Positions 1 through 10,799 of a DNA stretch of 64,000 nucleotides are shown one piece after another (position 1 is the stretch's first letter; each line of letters starts with the position of its first letter). The stretch is from Macrolepiota albuminosa (taxonomy: Eukaryota; Basidiomycota; Agaricomycetes; Agaricales; Agaricaceae), in contig JAMWFC010000065.1 in assembly GCA_027475525.1 (NCBI GenBank), positions 190,188-254,187 of the forward strand, read 5' to 3'. The notes beneath the pieces are model-generated. The model was not told the DNA's origin. It saw only the letters and a list, made by a program, of their open reading frames with translations, and made no database searches. The position numbers and the translations under genes were made by a program.

Positions 1-2607
1 TCCTAATGTCATCCTTTCCCCTTTTTGCTGTCGAAGCGCAAACAGCGCTCAACGCGGATCCCTTCAAGATCCGACCGTAGCGCAGCCCAGACACGTTAAA
101 CATTAGCCGGTCTTCAGAAATGCTGGAGAGATCTCACAGCGACGTCTTTCATGATTTTCTGTATTCTCTCAAAAATGACGAGGCTTTGCCGTCATGCAAA
201 TCTTTCGTATCCTCGAACATCTAAATTAACCACTACTATCTTCGTCTTCCCCAAGCTTTTGCTACCCCAACACCGGGTAGATAAATCTATCAGCTTACAC
301 ACGAGTGTCAACATGGCCGACAGACAGGTGCTGTCGTGAATGGAAGAGGTCCAGAGTCAGATCACAGTCAGAGGGCGCTTCTAGTGTATTTGGCTTATTC
401 CCTCAATTATCCCTGAAACAACCTTTGCAACCCTTCGTGGGAGACTTCTCACCCGCAATAAGAAAGTAAATCGCTTAGCAAGTGGTTGACTTGCATCATA
501 TCTGAGCATACCGGGGTAATTCAACTTTTGCAAAGTGTCAGCCTCTAAAAAAGGACTTTCCATATACAGCGTGAGGATCCTTTGGAAAGTATTGTCTATG
601 GGGGTGTTACACAGATCATCAGATTGAACAGATTGAACAGATGGATAGAGGGTCATTATTGGTTGAGGTTTAATATCCAATGATACAGCACCTACCATCG
701 TTTTCAAATAGATGCTCAATCTTATGGAGGTCTAAGCGTAAGTGGCAACTGAGGAAGAACAACATGCTGAGCTGCTTGAGCTACTCACTGACAACGCAAA
801 CAGGATGTTTTAATCTTTCTAAAAATGAGGAATACACTTCGAACAAAGAATATATGTTTCATAGCACATCCAACGCTCACGAAGACGTGTTCGACTGATG
901 AAGATCCAGACGCAGATTCTCACCTATTTCCATCGTGTCAGTGTGATCTTTTCGGACAAGATCTGCCGTTACACTGAAAATTTCCCTCCACTTTCCCCAT
1001 GTTGCTATATTCTCCACAGTCAAAATTAGATCTGGTCGAGAATGTTTCGCGCACGAAGGTGTGTCTTCGTCAACCAAAGGCTTTTCAGACTTCTTCCAGA
1101 CCGCTGCTAAGGAAAACAACAAGCCTCAAAGAATTACACACAGCGTTGGCCACGTGACTCACTATTGTTCTTCTATCACGTTTACACTGCACTTTCCGTG
1201 CACTCTCACAGCAGTTGGAGAACTGCGCACGCCACCACGATCCGCGAAACTCAGTCGCGTGGACGATGTCACACTGGCTCACATCAAGGAGTTCGCTGCA
1301 ACGTGGGTTCAATAAGTGCTAGATTAGGAATGCTCAGGACAGCGCAGTCGAAGATTGAACTTGCATGGAAACACTCAAATTTGATCAACTTGTAGGATGC
1401 GAAATGAAGTGGAATGACGGGTGGAAGAAACACGGAAATAAGAGGGATTATGCACGAGGACTACATTAGATGCCCCTATGTAGAACATAGTAGTTATGTC
1501 CTTTAGTCGCTATGGGAAAGTGCTAGTAATGGTAGCTTGAAAGATTTCCTCATCAACATCGGATATGAAACGTGGCCGAGTTTCTTGGACAAGAAGATCA
1601 ATCGGGCGTGAATACTTAGTAGATGCTCATGCATGAGGTGGATCAGGTGACTGGCCAATAACACACAAAATGACACATTGTACTAACCAGACCCCTGTAA
1701 CTGTAACGTGTATGCCACAAAAAAATTCAAAACAATTTGTCAATAGGAATTCCAGCTACGTCACTTTGTCAAAGAACTCAGGTTCTCCTTGCCGCACGGA
1801 AGGAAGATTGCTAGCCATCAATGTCCCGCGCGTCAACCTACGACATTGATAGGTTCTTAACATGACGATGTTACATCATATGAATGAGTATAAGAAAAGG
1901 AGGCGAGCGCGCCGACCGTGGGGCTGAGGAGACGAGATTAGGAATCGGGCGTCGTGTAGAGTGCGGAAACTTTTTTTCTACTGTTCGTCGATTAATTATT
2001 ATTAACACGGGCCTGGACACTCGGAGTAAGCTTGGCTGCTGGTCTGGTACTTGGAAGTGCTGAAAAATGAAGTGACATGGACCTGGACTGGCATAAAAGA
2101 CATCTGCCAGACACAGAATGACCAATATTCCTCGAGCGATTTCATGCCATAGAAATCCGGTCAATGCCAGATACAAGACATCAGTAATCTAGTACATCGG
2201 CGATATTCGGAAAGGATGATAAGACAAAGCAGGCGCTCAGCTGAGGTATGTAAGGACTTGCACGGAACGTGGCGAGGAGACAAATTTGAAATAGGGATAG
2301 ACACGTTGTAAACTGGATGCAGTGAAGACGTAACCGTGGCAACCCCCTTGTTCTAATTCCGAATTAATCTCAGGCTGATGCCGTCAGGATCGCTTTGTTC
2401 TGAAACTTTGCCAAATCTGGACGAGCACTGCCGAAATGGGTCACGTTTGTTTTTTTTTGTTCATGCATCCATCGCCTGTCCTTTGTTCTTAAACCCATCC
2501 AGTCGCTCGTTCTCCCCACAATCGCAGACCACTGGTTGATCTGGCCTTATATTCCTGCTAATTACACTCCATCTAACCTAACGTCTCCTCTCTTCGCCTT
2601 TTTCACG
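1..2607. other. region without a supported gene
   Basis: Only short unrelated open frames are present. Two minus-strand frames (about 719-381 and 1122-877) could be exons of a small spliced gene. I could not find a donor/acceptor pair that keeps phase between them and I recognise no family. The last ~100 bases before 2608 are pyrimidine-rich, like a 5' leader of the next gene. Confidence 0.4.
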
Positions 2608-3795
2608 ATGGACCCCCCACCTACCCTCAATCATCTCGATCACCACGAACGCATGCGTCTCGTGCGGTCCAACCGAAAACTCGAGACAGTTCTCGGTGCT
2701 GCTCCGTACTATATAGAAAGTGCACAGCTCGCCACGCCAAAAGTCAGCCGTCGTGAATGTCGAGTGTTTGCCAATTCGCCAACATCACCTTCGTCGACGT
2801 TCAACTTGAAAGCAGAGAAATCATCGTACCTTAATCCTTTTAAATCGACTTCGAAACCAAAACAAGGCTACCGGACATTAGAGCTTTCACGACCGCTTCT
2901 TCTCCGCCTACGATCCGTACCGGTTTCATCCTTGGATAATCGCGCATCGCAATCATCATCGCGAAGCACAACATCGGTGTCCGACACTCCGCTTTCCCCG
3001 ACATTCACGCTTGATTTGCAGAAGCTGCAAGCGAGCAGTCTCAAGGATCGGCGCAAGAAGATGGCGAAACTCACGAGAACACTAGGCGAGAACATACCAC
3101 CTGAACTCGTCTTCCCAGGTATCAGCAACGTCGTCGCAAAGCACTTCAAGTCAAGATCGCTTGAAGACATACCTACTCCACCCTCTGCGACACCACGGCC
3201 AGTCATCTCACGGCCGAGAGCCATGTCAATCCGTTCCCGCTACAAAGTTCCTCCTGCACCATCGAGGCCTGCACCTGTTCCCGTAGTACACGTCCAACTT
3301 TCATCCAAACAGGCATCGCAGTCGAAACCAACCCTCGCAGAACGTCGATGCAAACCCCGGCCTCGTAGCCTAAGCGTCTCCACGGGGACCGACATGCTCA
3401 TCGCTGCTGCTGCTGCTCAAGCACGCCTCCAGACACAACCTGCAAAGCGTAGGGAAGTTGTCGCCACTTCGATCATCCGAAAGGAAATCATCACTGTCAA
3501 AGCAAACGGCCACGTTTACCCAGAACCACAATACCTTACCATAAATGAACGGGCCACCAAAGACATCTTGGAGTTTCACTCACCGCTGCCATTCCAGTCG
3601 ATACAGTCTGTGCCCGTATCAGGGCAGTCTCACGTGAAATCCGCGTCTACCTCCTCGCCATTGCAGCATGCCTCTACTGACGTCTCGTCCGCGCTCCACC
3701 AATTTGGCAGGCGGAATGAACTCGAATGGAGTGGCGAGTGGAATCACGATATGGAGAACGTCGTCAAGAATCTGCGGAATTTGAAAGCGCGTTAG
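2608..3795 (+). CDS. hypothetical Ser/Pro-rich basidiomycete protein
   Basis: Single-exon frame of 395 codons. The frame is open from an ATG at 2536, but the ATG at 2608 (MDPPPTLNHLDHHERMRL) is preferred because the upstream 24 residues look like translated leader. The protein is low in complexity, rich in Ser, Pro, Arg and Lys, with no signal peptide or membrane segment. The N-terminal stretch (RSNRKLETVLGAAPYYIE) looks like a short conserved motif, and a short alanine run lies near the middle. The C-terminus ends in a charged segment with a WSGEWNHDMENVVKNLRNL stretch that may form a helix. This layout fits an intrinsically disordered regulatory protein with two short conserved motifs. No catalytic domain is visible and no function is assigned. 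CpG content and codon use look like normal host sequence, unlike the repeat block that follows. Confidence 0.75.
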   Translation: MDPPPTLNHLDHHERMRLVRSNRKLETVLGAAPYYIESAQLATPKVSRRECRVFANSPTSPSSTFNLKAEKSSYLNPFKSTSKPKQGYRTLELSRPLLLRLRSVPVSSLDNRASQSSSRSTTSVSDTPLSPTFTLDLQKLQASSLKDRRKKMAKLTRTLGENIPPELVFPGISNVVAKHFKSRSLEDIPTPPSATPRPVISRPRAMSIRSRYKVPPAPSRPAPVPVVHVQLSSKQASQSKPTLAERRCKPRPRSLSVSTGTDMLIAAAAAQARLQTQPAKRREVVATSIIRKEIITVKANGHVYPEPQYLTINERATKDILEFHSPLPFQSIQSVPVSGQSHVKSASTSSPLQHASTDVSSALHQFGRRNELEWSGEWNHDMENVVKNLRNLKAR

Positions 3796-4276
3796 GTGGT
3801 TGCTCGATCTGTTTCCTAGTCCTTTGACATCCGTCTATCTCCTAACCATTCAGTTCACAACTTGTCTCCTTCTCGTCAACGTGTACTAAGAATATGCCCC
3901 TGGCGGGTTTGCTGTTGTTGTATAGTGTACTTGTCTTTTCCATCTCCCAGCATTTCTTTTATCTGTATTCACTATGCATTCACAAACTGACCTAATTGCT
4001 CGCTTGCGTAGTCTTGTACTTGTTTCTTAATTTTATGACCTTTCATGACCTCTGTACCTACATCCATAATGACCACTTGGAACTCGAATCGAAAACAGCT
4101 ACTTTACTAAATATACTATACCTACTCCAATCGGATGATCTAGAATGGAAATTGTTGTCATTTCGAAGTCGTGTCGACACTCGAATTATATAAAGCTGAT
4201 GGCCTCTCAATGGCGTGTTCAGGACGAAAATTAAAAATACAAGTATTGCAGTTTGGAGGGTTGACTGCCATTGCTG

Positions 4277-4680
4277 GCACCCAATTGTGTTGCCTTGGGA
4301 AAAAATGAGAAGAAACCTGTTTTTTTTGGTGGTATGACTGTGGACACCATAGACAGTTCTCAATAGACAACCTATATGGGCCAGGATATCGTGGTGTAAC
4401 CTGCTTCTGTAAAGGGATTGGACCTCCATGTTACCAAGGGGCAGGAATGCATTTAACACAAATCCTGGATTTTTGTCTGAGAAACAGTGTGGGACTCATG
4501 AATTTTTTATCCATAGTACCCACTAAACCTTCCCTTATGCAGCTGAAACCAGGTACCCCATGGTGGTGATTGGGGTAGGTACCTGGGTGGAACCTGTTAT
4601 GCCATTTTCAATGTGTCAATTTCTAATGAAAATGTTCTTAAACAAAGGAAAGTTGCCTTTTCTACAGTTCCACAGTAGAA
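4277..4680 (+). repeat. dispersed repeat, copy 1 (CpG-depleted)
   Basis: Two anchors in this segment (GCACCCAATTGTGTT at 4277 and CTGTTATGCCATTTTCAATG from 4594) recur in the same order at 10341 and 10698. Differences are largely at CpG sites: GCACCCG became GCACCCA, and TTCCGAT became TTCTAAT. I cannot name the family. The middle parts do not align by eye. Confidence 0.5.
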
Positions 4681-5332
4681 AGTTCTCCAAACAACAGATC
4701 ACAGGTTCTGACCCTAGCAGTGTCTAGTAATCAGGGTGATGGAAAATAGGCCTGAGTTCAAATTTCCCAGCATATTTGCTTTGTCACCTCTGATGCTCTA
4801 ATTTTGAGGTCTAATTCACAGTGAATTTACCAATACATTCCACTTTGTACACAAGCTATTTTGCATCTACTTTGTATAACTATAAAGTTGGGTGTTCTAA
4901 GATCATTGTTCCTACTCATCAGCTTGAGGAACAAAATTCCTTGCTTTTATGCTCTACTTTTTGAGTGTGTCATGTCTTTCTGCTTATTGCCAGATATTAC
5001 ATCATCAAACATGCTATCTGCCAAGATTTTTATATAATATGAGAAAACTAGCTGCAAAACTGGAGTGATAGTTTCAAAGTTCAGCCAAGTCTGGTAGGCC
5101 ATCATCTAGCTATTACTTCTGGATCAACTGCTGCAGACATTTACTCTTAGCTTTGTCTGTTTTAGACACTTGTAATGTAGATAGATTCTGATCAACCATT
5201 ATTTAAATGTTCCTCAAATCAATTGAGACAGGTTTTTTCTAATTGCATTATCCAAGGTAGCCTTATTATTTTGACCTACAAGTTAGTAAAACTCTATGGC
5301 TGGGTCATTGTTGTTGTCAAACATTACAGAAG

Positions 5333-6028
5333 TGTCAGGAGACTCATTATTTCTCTCTTTTTTTACTCTTTATTTCTTCCTTCTTCCTCTATTTATTTTT
5401 TTATTTCTTCTTTCATTCTTTCATTTTACTGCTTCTATTCTTTCAACTCTATCTATCAATACTACTTTCAGCCTCTGTAGTGCTCTGGTTCTCTAGTTTA
5501 TTGAAATCCAACCTGTATACACAGATAATAAGTATTCAATTCTATGGTACTTGTAAGTCTGGTATTTCTATAAACTGTCAACAGATCAGCTCACCCTCAG
5601 TTTGTGTATAATCAACTGAGGGTGTCCATTAGGATAGGGGGTGGATATATATTGGTATGTGTCCATTGTTTTGTACAAGACAAAGCAGCAATTAGTGTGA
5701 TATTGCAAGGTGGTATTTAATCACTTAATGGTGGCCATGATAGAAGTATCATTTAAACAAGTATGGACTGCATACATACAGCTTACATAAGCTGGAGTTT
5801 TCCTTTCTGACTTTCAAAATCCAGAGTTTTCCTACCTTGTTTGTGTAATTGTTTATTTAAAAAAATTTTGAGGTTTTAAGGTTTTGTTGTCCTGTCTAGT
5901 TGTTTTCCATGCTTCTGAGGTCCTAAGAAGTGTCAGTCCTGGCATAGGAAATCTCTAGATTTGTTATTTTTAAATCTTTTTCTGCTAGCTATGTGACTGA
6001 GCTATAGCCTCCAGAAGTGACTCTTACA
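5333..6028 (+). repeat. degraded LTR, TGTCAGGGG...CTTACA family
   Basis: It starts TGTCAGGAGACTC followed by a CT-rich tract and ends with a GTGACTCTTACA-like terminus, matching the solo LTRs at 44252-44727 and 50896-51393. It carries the shared AGTGCTCTGGTTCT and CTAGTTGTTTTCCATGCTTC blocks. About 240 bp of unrelated sequence (roughly 5515-5757) interrupts it. The 5-bp flanks (AGAAG and AGGAA) do not match, so no target duplication is claimed. Confidence 0.65.
5592..5624. repeat. perfect 11-bp inverted repeat
   Basis: CACCCTCAGTT (5592-5602) and AACTGAGGGTG (5614-5624) are perfect complements around an 11-nt loop. It lies in the sequence interrupting the LTR. Similar CTCAG/CTGAG hairpins recur elsewhere in the window. 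Confidence 0.7.
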
Positions 6029-6607
6029 AGGAACTTATCAAAACATATCACAAGTGCATCAGATTCCTCATCATATACAAGACAGAATTTATTCACTATG
6101 TCCATATTTGCAACTAAATAGATTAAAACTAGCTAAATGCAATAAAACTGACACTGCCTTCTTAGAATTGTGATTTACAAAGTAAGAACTAATTTCTTGC
6201 ATTGCTGTCTTTGCCTCTTCTACTGATTGATCTGCATGGTGCTCATTGCCATATTCTTTTTTAAGAAGCCTCAACAAAGTAATTCAAATTTTATAGATCA
6301 TGTCAGCCATGACTCTTGTCTGTGCTAGCTTTTTTTTTATATTTAATTGTATTCAAGGAAATCACAAGAGAATTTGAATTATTAATAATCAGTCCTGCTT
6401 AATTCTGATACATTTTAGGTTATTGCAGAGAAATCTGAAAAAAATACCTGTTAAAAACAGGTAATGTATTTCTCACTATTCTTTCTCAGGAAAATCATGA
6501 ATCAATTAAAGCATTGATCAAAATCTATGCATGCAAACTGACCCTTACTTGATCCTGGTCATATCATGTCACAGTCACTCTTATCATATCACATTGCATT
6601 GTCATGT

Positions 6608-6762
6608 TAATACAATGGTTCTATTGTTTTTCTCTTTTTCACTGTTTACAATCATCATGTATAGTCTAGCTATGCTATTCCTTATAATACAATGGTTCTA
6701 TTGTTTTTCTCTTTTTCACTGTTTACAATCATCATGTATAGTCTAGCTATGCTATTCCTTAT
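6608..6762. repeat. 77-bp period tandem duplication
   Basis: Two adjacent identical copies (the unit begins TACAATGGTTCTATTG at 6611 and 6688). Period is exactly 77. Confidence 0.9.
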
Positions 6763-8550
6763 TCTTGTCCTGTATTTTTCTCACTAGTTTCTACCTTGAA
6801 ATCTATGCAAAAGAGGAAGAGCAAACAAATAAAATTTATTTGTCTATGTCATAAGAATTGCTGTCATGTCTGACTGTATCTGAGCACTTTATTGTCACTT
6901 TCATCTACTTACTTCTCCTCCTTAATTTTCTTTTCTTCTTTTTTGTGTCATGAGACAAGCATAAATGTAGTGGAATAGACTCATCACTATGGCAGTAGCA
7001 TTTTGGTTACTTCTCTGTCACTCAAGTTTTCTTATTTATTTTTTTAATTACCTCTCCAGTATGATTGAATTCAATCATACTGTATAGTTTCATAAGCCAC
7101 TCTCCTATTAGTTTTCTTATATCAGATGTTTTTAATAGAAAAAGAATCAAAAAAATCTGGCTTTTTACTATAGAAGAAAGCAAACTTTCTTTTAGTGCTG
7201 GCAGCCATTTCTGAGGCATATATTTGTAAGGGAAAAAGGTTAAAGACAATAGAAATGCCTTTTTCCAAGGCAAAAATGTGAAAAAGAAATAGTATAACAC
7301 ATTTTTCTACTTTTTCTGTTGAAAACAGTTTCTAGCACCAGCAGTATTTGTTCAAAGACTTTTTCATCAGAAATTGATATATTGAAAATAGCATAACAGG
7401 TTTTTTATTGACTTTTTCCCAAGAAACACAATTGAGTGCTAGCAGTATCAGAATTCAGAACAAGTATAGTTAATTGAAATAAAAGCAAGTAGGGAGTGAA
7501 ATAGATAATATTTGGCCATGTATTGGAAATAACATAGCTACTTATATGATTATACAGTAGAATATGAGAATGATACTAGATGGATTGCATTGTTGAAATA
7601 TGGTGGAGACCCAACATTGAGACATAGATAAGCATTTTATGGTATAGTAATGTAGACATAACAAGATAAAGTGAAACATCTAGTATGAAGCTAGTAACTA
7701 CAGCAGGTGACTCAGATTGGTATCCAACTTAGTTAGATAAATATTGAATGCTTATTTAATTCCAATCACCTCTGAAAAATAGTGATTTATCCTAAATTAT
7801 CTCATTAAATAATTTTATTGCCTTGATTTGTTCTTTGCCATATCATTCTCTAAAAAAATATTTTGAAAATGCACTACAACTGCAAGTCAATAAGTATACA
7901 CATGAGTAGGATTTGTTTGAGGCTAAATTGCATGCACAAGAAGCATAAAAATTATGCCAAGCCTCTTGAAGTCTTGTTGAAGTATTGTCATCATCAAATA
8001 TTCTGTGAAGCATTTGAAGATTAATACATACTGCTAACTTGAATCTCTTCAACCTGACTGTAGACAGTGGAAATTGTGAAGCCTTTTTCAAGCTATATTT
8101 ACAAAGTCTAATGTGTTCATAAAAGACTCATCAATTCAAGAAGATCTTGTAATTGTACAATGACATATGCTATAAATTATATTCTTGATATTCAAAAGTT
8201 TAATATTTGAGTCATTCAGTTCACTTAATGCCTGTCCTGTCAACGTCATGCATGCTTTGTCAGCTGCTCTTGTGATTTACTGCGTAGAATTGGATGGAAG
8301 GGGAAGGTCATGGTGTACGGCTATTTGAGAGCGGAAAAGTCATATAACTGTCTCTCACACCGCGATGATGCATTTATAGCCCAAATTTTGATGCATAAAA
8401 TACTCGTGGAAAAACTTCAGAATGAGTGTTTGTCGACCTATTTTTACATCCTGAATTCAAATCTGAAGTCAAAGTTACAAAATTTTGATTTACTCGGCCG
8501 ATATCAAATTTTCTGGATTTGCTTGTCCGCGACTCGTAAATCACATTTTG

Positions 8551-8650
8551 NNNNNNNNNNNNNNNNNNNNNNNNNNNNNNNNNNNNNNNNNNNNNNNNNN
8601 NNNNNNNNNNNNNNNNNNNNNNNNNNNNNNNNNNNNNNNNNNNNNNNNNN
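8551..8650. other. assembly gap (100 N)
   Basis: A run of N of exactly 100, the usual placeholder for a gap of unknown size. It lies just upstream of the coiled-coil gene and probably hides its 5' end. Confidence 0.99.
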
Positions 8651-8713
8651 CAAATCCGATATTGCGGTCTGATTTAGCACTGTGTGAAATACACAGATAG
8701 TTCTAGCTAGTAA

Positions 8714-9784
8714 CCGCAGGTTACACAGACTGAGGGTTCGTCGCAAGGAGGAAGGGTGGAAGCGTCGTCTCCGCAACAGGACAAAGGGAAGCGCCGAGCT
8801 TCGACCGAGTCGGTGGAGATAATAGGGTACAAGCGTGCGCGGAGGTCCCCAAGCTTGGACATGTCGGATATCCGTGAAATCCCCCCGATACCTGCCCAAT
8901 CGTCTATTGATGAGGAAACGCGCCAGCAGTTGCAAGAGGCCATGGCAAATGGGTACCGGGTAACATTACAGCTGCACCACACGCGAGAGGATCTTCAGCA
9001 GGAACGACGCGCTCAAGAGGCCATGCGGGAAGAGAGGAATGCAGCTATTTGTGACAGGGACAGAGCATTTGGAGACAGGGATGCCGCTTTAGTGGCACGC
9101 GTGGCTATCGAAGACGAGTTGGCTGGGTTGCGAGCGTGAGTAGAGAATATCGAGAATCGAGGGTCGGACAATGCGGCACCCGGGGCGTCGGAGATAGAGG
9201 AGGTACAACAGGCAATACGGCGAGTGGAGGCGGCACAGCCACGGATTTTAAGGAGGAGGAACTGGCTGTTGAACGCGTTGGCGTCGTCCCATGAAGATGT
9301 TATGCGTAAGTGACCCTATGTCCCATACCATATACCTGATACATCTTCACGCCCAGGAATGGTGCGCGAGTACCGACTGTTATTGGACGGTAGTTCCTCG
9401 GCGTTCGCCCTCATCCAGCAAGGGCTGCCCCAGCAGATCCCACCAGAGATTACGCAAGGAATCAATCAGTTGGGAGGTCTGTTAGCAGCGCACCGACGCA
9501 GGAATGCAGTGACACCGGGAACTTGGATGGAAGTGGCAGCGGACGCTGGCCAGCCCATGCCAACACGGAATGAAATAGTCGCGATGTTGGTATTGACTTT
9601 AGAAGAAGAAATGACAACAGCGGAGGCGGGTGAAGCCGCAGTGATGGCAGCAATGACGGGAAGAGGGGCAGTGGCAACAGCGGAGATGGTTGAAGCGGCG
9701 ATGGTCGAAGCGGAAGCAGCAGCGACGACGACCGTGGGAGAGACGGAGGAGGAAGATGAGGTTGGGAGGAGGCCCCTGTCGTAA
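8714..9784 (+). pseudogene. coiled-coil repeat-family protein, two exons with one internal stop
   Basis: Frame is open from 8714. A CGCAG acceptor just before 8720 suggests an upstream exon, possibly in the gap; the first in-frame ATG is 8861. Exon 1 runs to 9305, the intron is 9306-9356 (GTAAGT..CCCAG), and exon 2 is 9357-9784, with phase kept. The N-terminal part is basic (KGKRRAS, YKRARRSPS), followed by a Glu/Arg/Asp-rich coiled coil (HTREDLQQERRAQEAMREER). A conserved-looking helical region follows, then an Ala/Glu-rich low-complexity tail. A TGA at 9137-9139 interrupts the frame where LRA-R-VE would read with CGA, so one CpG transition explains it. GTGAGT also begins at that place, so an alternative donor cannot be fully excluded, but clear coding continues. 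Probably a multicopy, transposon-associated family; function unknown. Confidence 0.5.
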
Positions 9785-10340
9785 TTTCTTGCTCGCAACC
9801 CTAAATATTGTACATTGTATATGTCGTACTGTATATGGTATATGGTTGAACGTTGTATATAGCGTACTACAGATGTAGATAGTGTACTATATATGTAGAT
9901 AGTGTACTACATTGGACTAACGGGCTATACATCAGGACGGTGTGACACCGACAATGTTTCATTGCGGACGTTGTAAGTGATCGGATGACTTGGACATGCT
10001 AATAATCAATTGTATTTAACAAGCCTATGGTATCACAATCAGGGACGTTGTAAGTGATCGGATGACTTGGACATGCTAATAATCAATTGTATTTAACAAG
10101 CCTATGGTATCACAATCACAATTGTATTTAACAAGCCTACGGTATCACAATCAGAAAATTGAAGTATTAAACAGTGTAGGGGAATAACAAATCATGATAC
10201 TATGATACCGATTAAGGTGTTTCGGTAATCCTTTTACCTACTGGCAATAAAGCTCAGTTAGCTGAACGTTGACGATCCAGGTTGGCATAAAGACATCATA
10301 TACGAAAATATGAACGGCTGACTAGTAGTAAGCACGAATG
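9785..10340. repeat. AT-rich tail with short repeats
   Basis: Contains three near-copies of GTAGATAGTGTACTA around 9875-9910, a 77-bp duplication at 9966 and a further 35-bp imperfect copy (TATGG/TACGG difference) around 10084-10153. No coding potential seen. Confidence 0.5.
9966..10119. repeat. 77-bp period tandem duplication
   Basis: The unit starting GGACGTTGTAAGTGATCGG occurs at 9966 and 10043, identical by eye; period exactly 77. Confidence 0.9.
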
Positions 10341-10362
10341 GCACCCGATTGTGTTTTCTTAC

Positions 10363-10516
10363 CTAGGGAGGAGGACGTCGAAGTGAAAGTTCCCTACGGA
10401 ACCCAGTCTCACTTGCGCCTCCTCTCCTAGGCTAGCTCACTAGGGAGGAGGACGTCAAAGTGAAAGTTCTCTACGGAACCCAGTCTCACTTGCGCCTCCT
10501 CTCCTAGGCTAGCTCA
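10363..10516. repeat. 77-bp period tandem duplication with two mismatches
   Basis: CTAGGGAGGAGGACGTC recurs at 10363 and 10440 (period 77). Unlike the other fifteen, the copies differ at two sites (GTCGAAG/GTCAAAG and GTTCCC/GTTCTC), both transitions. Confidence 0.85.
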
Positions 10517-10580
10517 CATGATTGTCGCGATTCATCAGGCCCTTACATTGGTCTTCTGAAAACTGGCAGTTTAACGTCAA

Positions 10581-10633
10581 TAAAAAAAATAAAATAAAAT
10601 AAAATAAAATAAAATAAAAAATATATAAAAAAA

Positions 10634-10680
<47 letters not shown>
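10581..10680. repeat. microsatellites (AAAAT)n and (AAT)n
   Basis: AAAAT repeats around 10581-10620, followed by a long AAT/ATA run to 10680. Confidence 0.95.
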
Positions 10681-10683
<3 letters not shown>

Positions 10684-10799
10684 TGTGAAAAGGTAAACTG
10701 TTATGCCATTTCCAATGTATCAATTTCCGATAGAAAAAAGTCTTCAGACAGAGGAAATTTGCCGGTTTCTATTGTAAAACCTAGCTACGAAACAGGCAA

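Larger units (their letters stand above)
4392..8243. repeat. AT-rich, CpG-free repeat block
   Basis: Reading every line, I find no CG dinucleotide between the CG near 4391 and the one near 8244, about 3.85 kb. Flanking sequence has CpG at ordinary frequency. The block holds a degraded LTR (5333-6028), part of a dispersed repeat and otherwise unrecognised sequence full of stops. A 62-codon minus frame (6277-6089) has protein-like composition but no known family. The pattern fits long-term cytosine methylation and deamination, or another premeiotic C-to-T process, acting on old transposons. Confidence 0.75.
10341..10790 (+). repeat. dispersed repeat, copy 2 (CpG-retaining)
   Basis: Shares ordered anchors with 4277-4680 but keeps CpG sites (GCACCCGATTGTGTT, TTCCGATAG, GCCGGTTT). 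Microsatellites and a 77-bp duplication sit between the anchors. Confidence 0.5.

Noticed and set aside
381..1122. Two-exon gene on the minus strand
   Set aside because: No donor/acceptor pair keeps phase between the two frames and no family is recognisable.
5223..5496. Small hydrophobic membrane proteins
   Set aside because: The frames run through the CT-rich start of an LTR; hydrophobicity comes from TTT/CTT repeats.
5328..6033. Target duplication for the LTR at 5333-6028
   Set aside because: AGAAG and AGGAA are similar but not identical; not enough to claim.
9462..9878. Overlapping frames on both strands at the end of the coiled-coil gene
   Set aside because: Shadows of the Ala/Glu-rich tail of exon 2.
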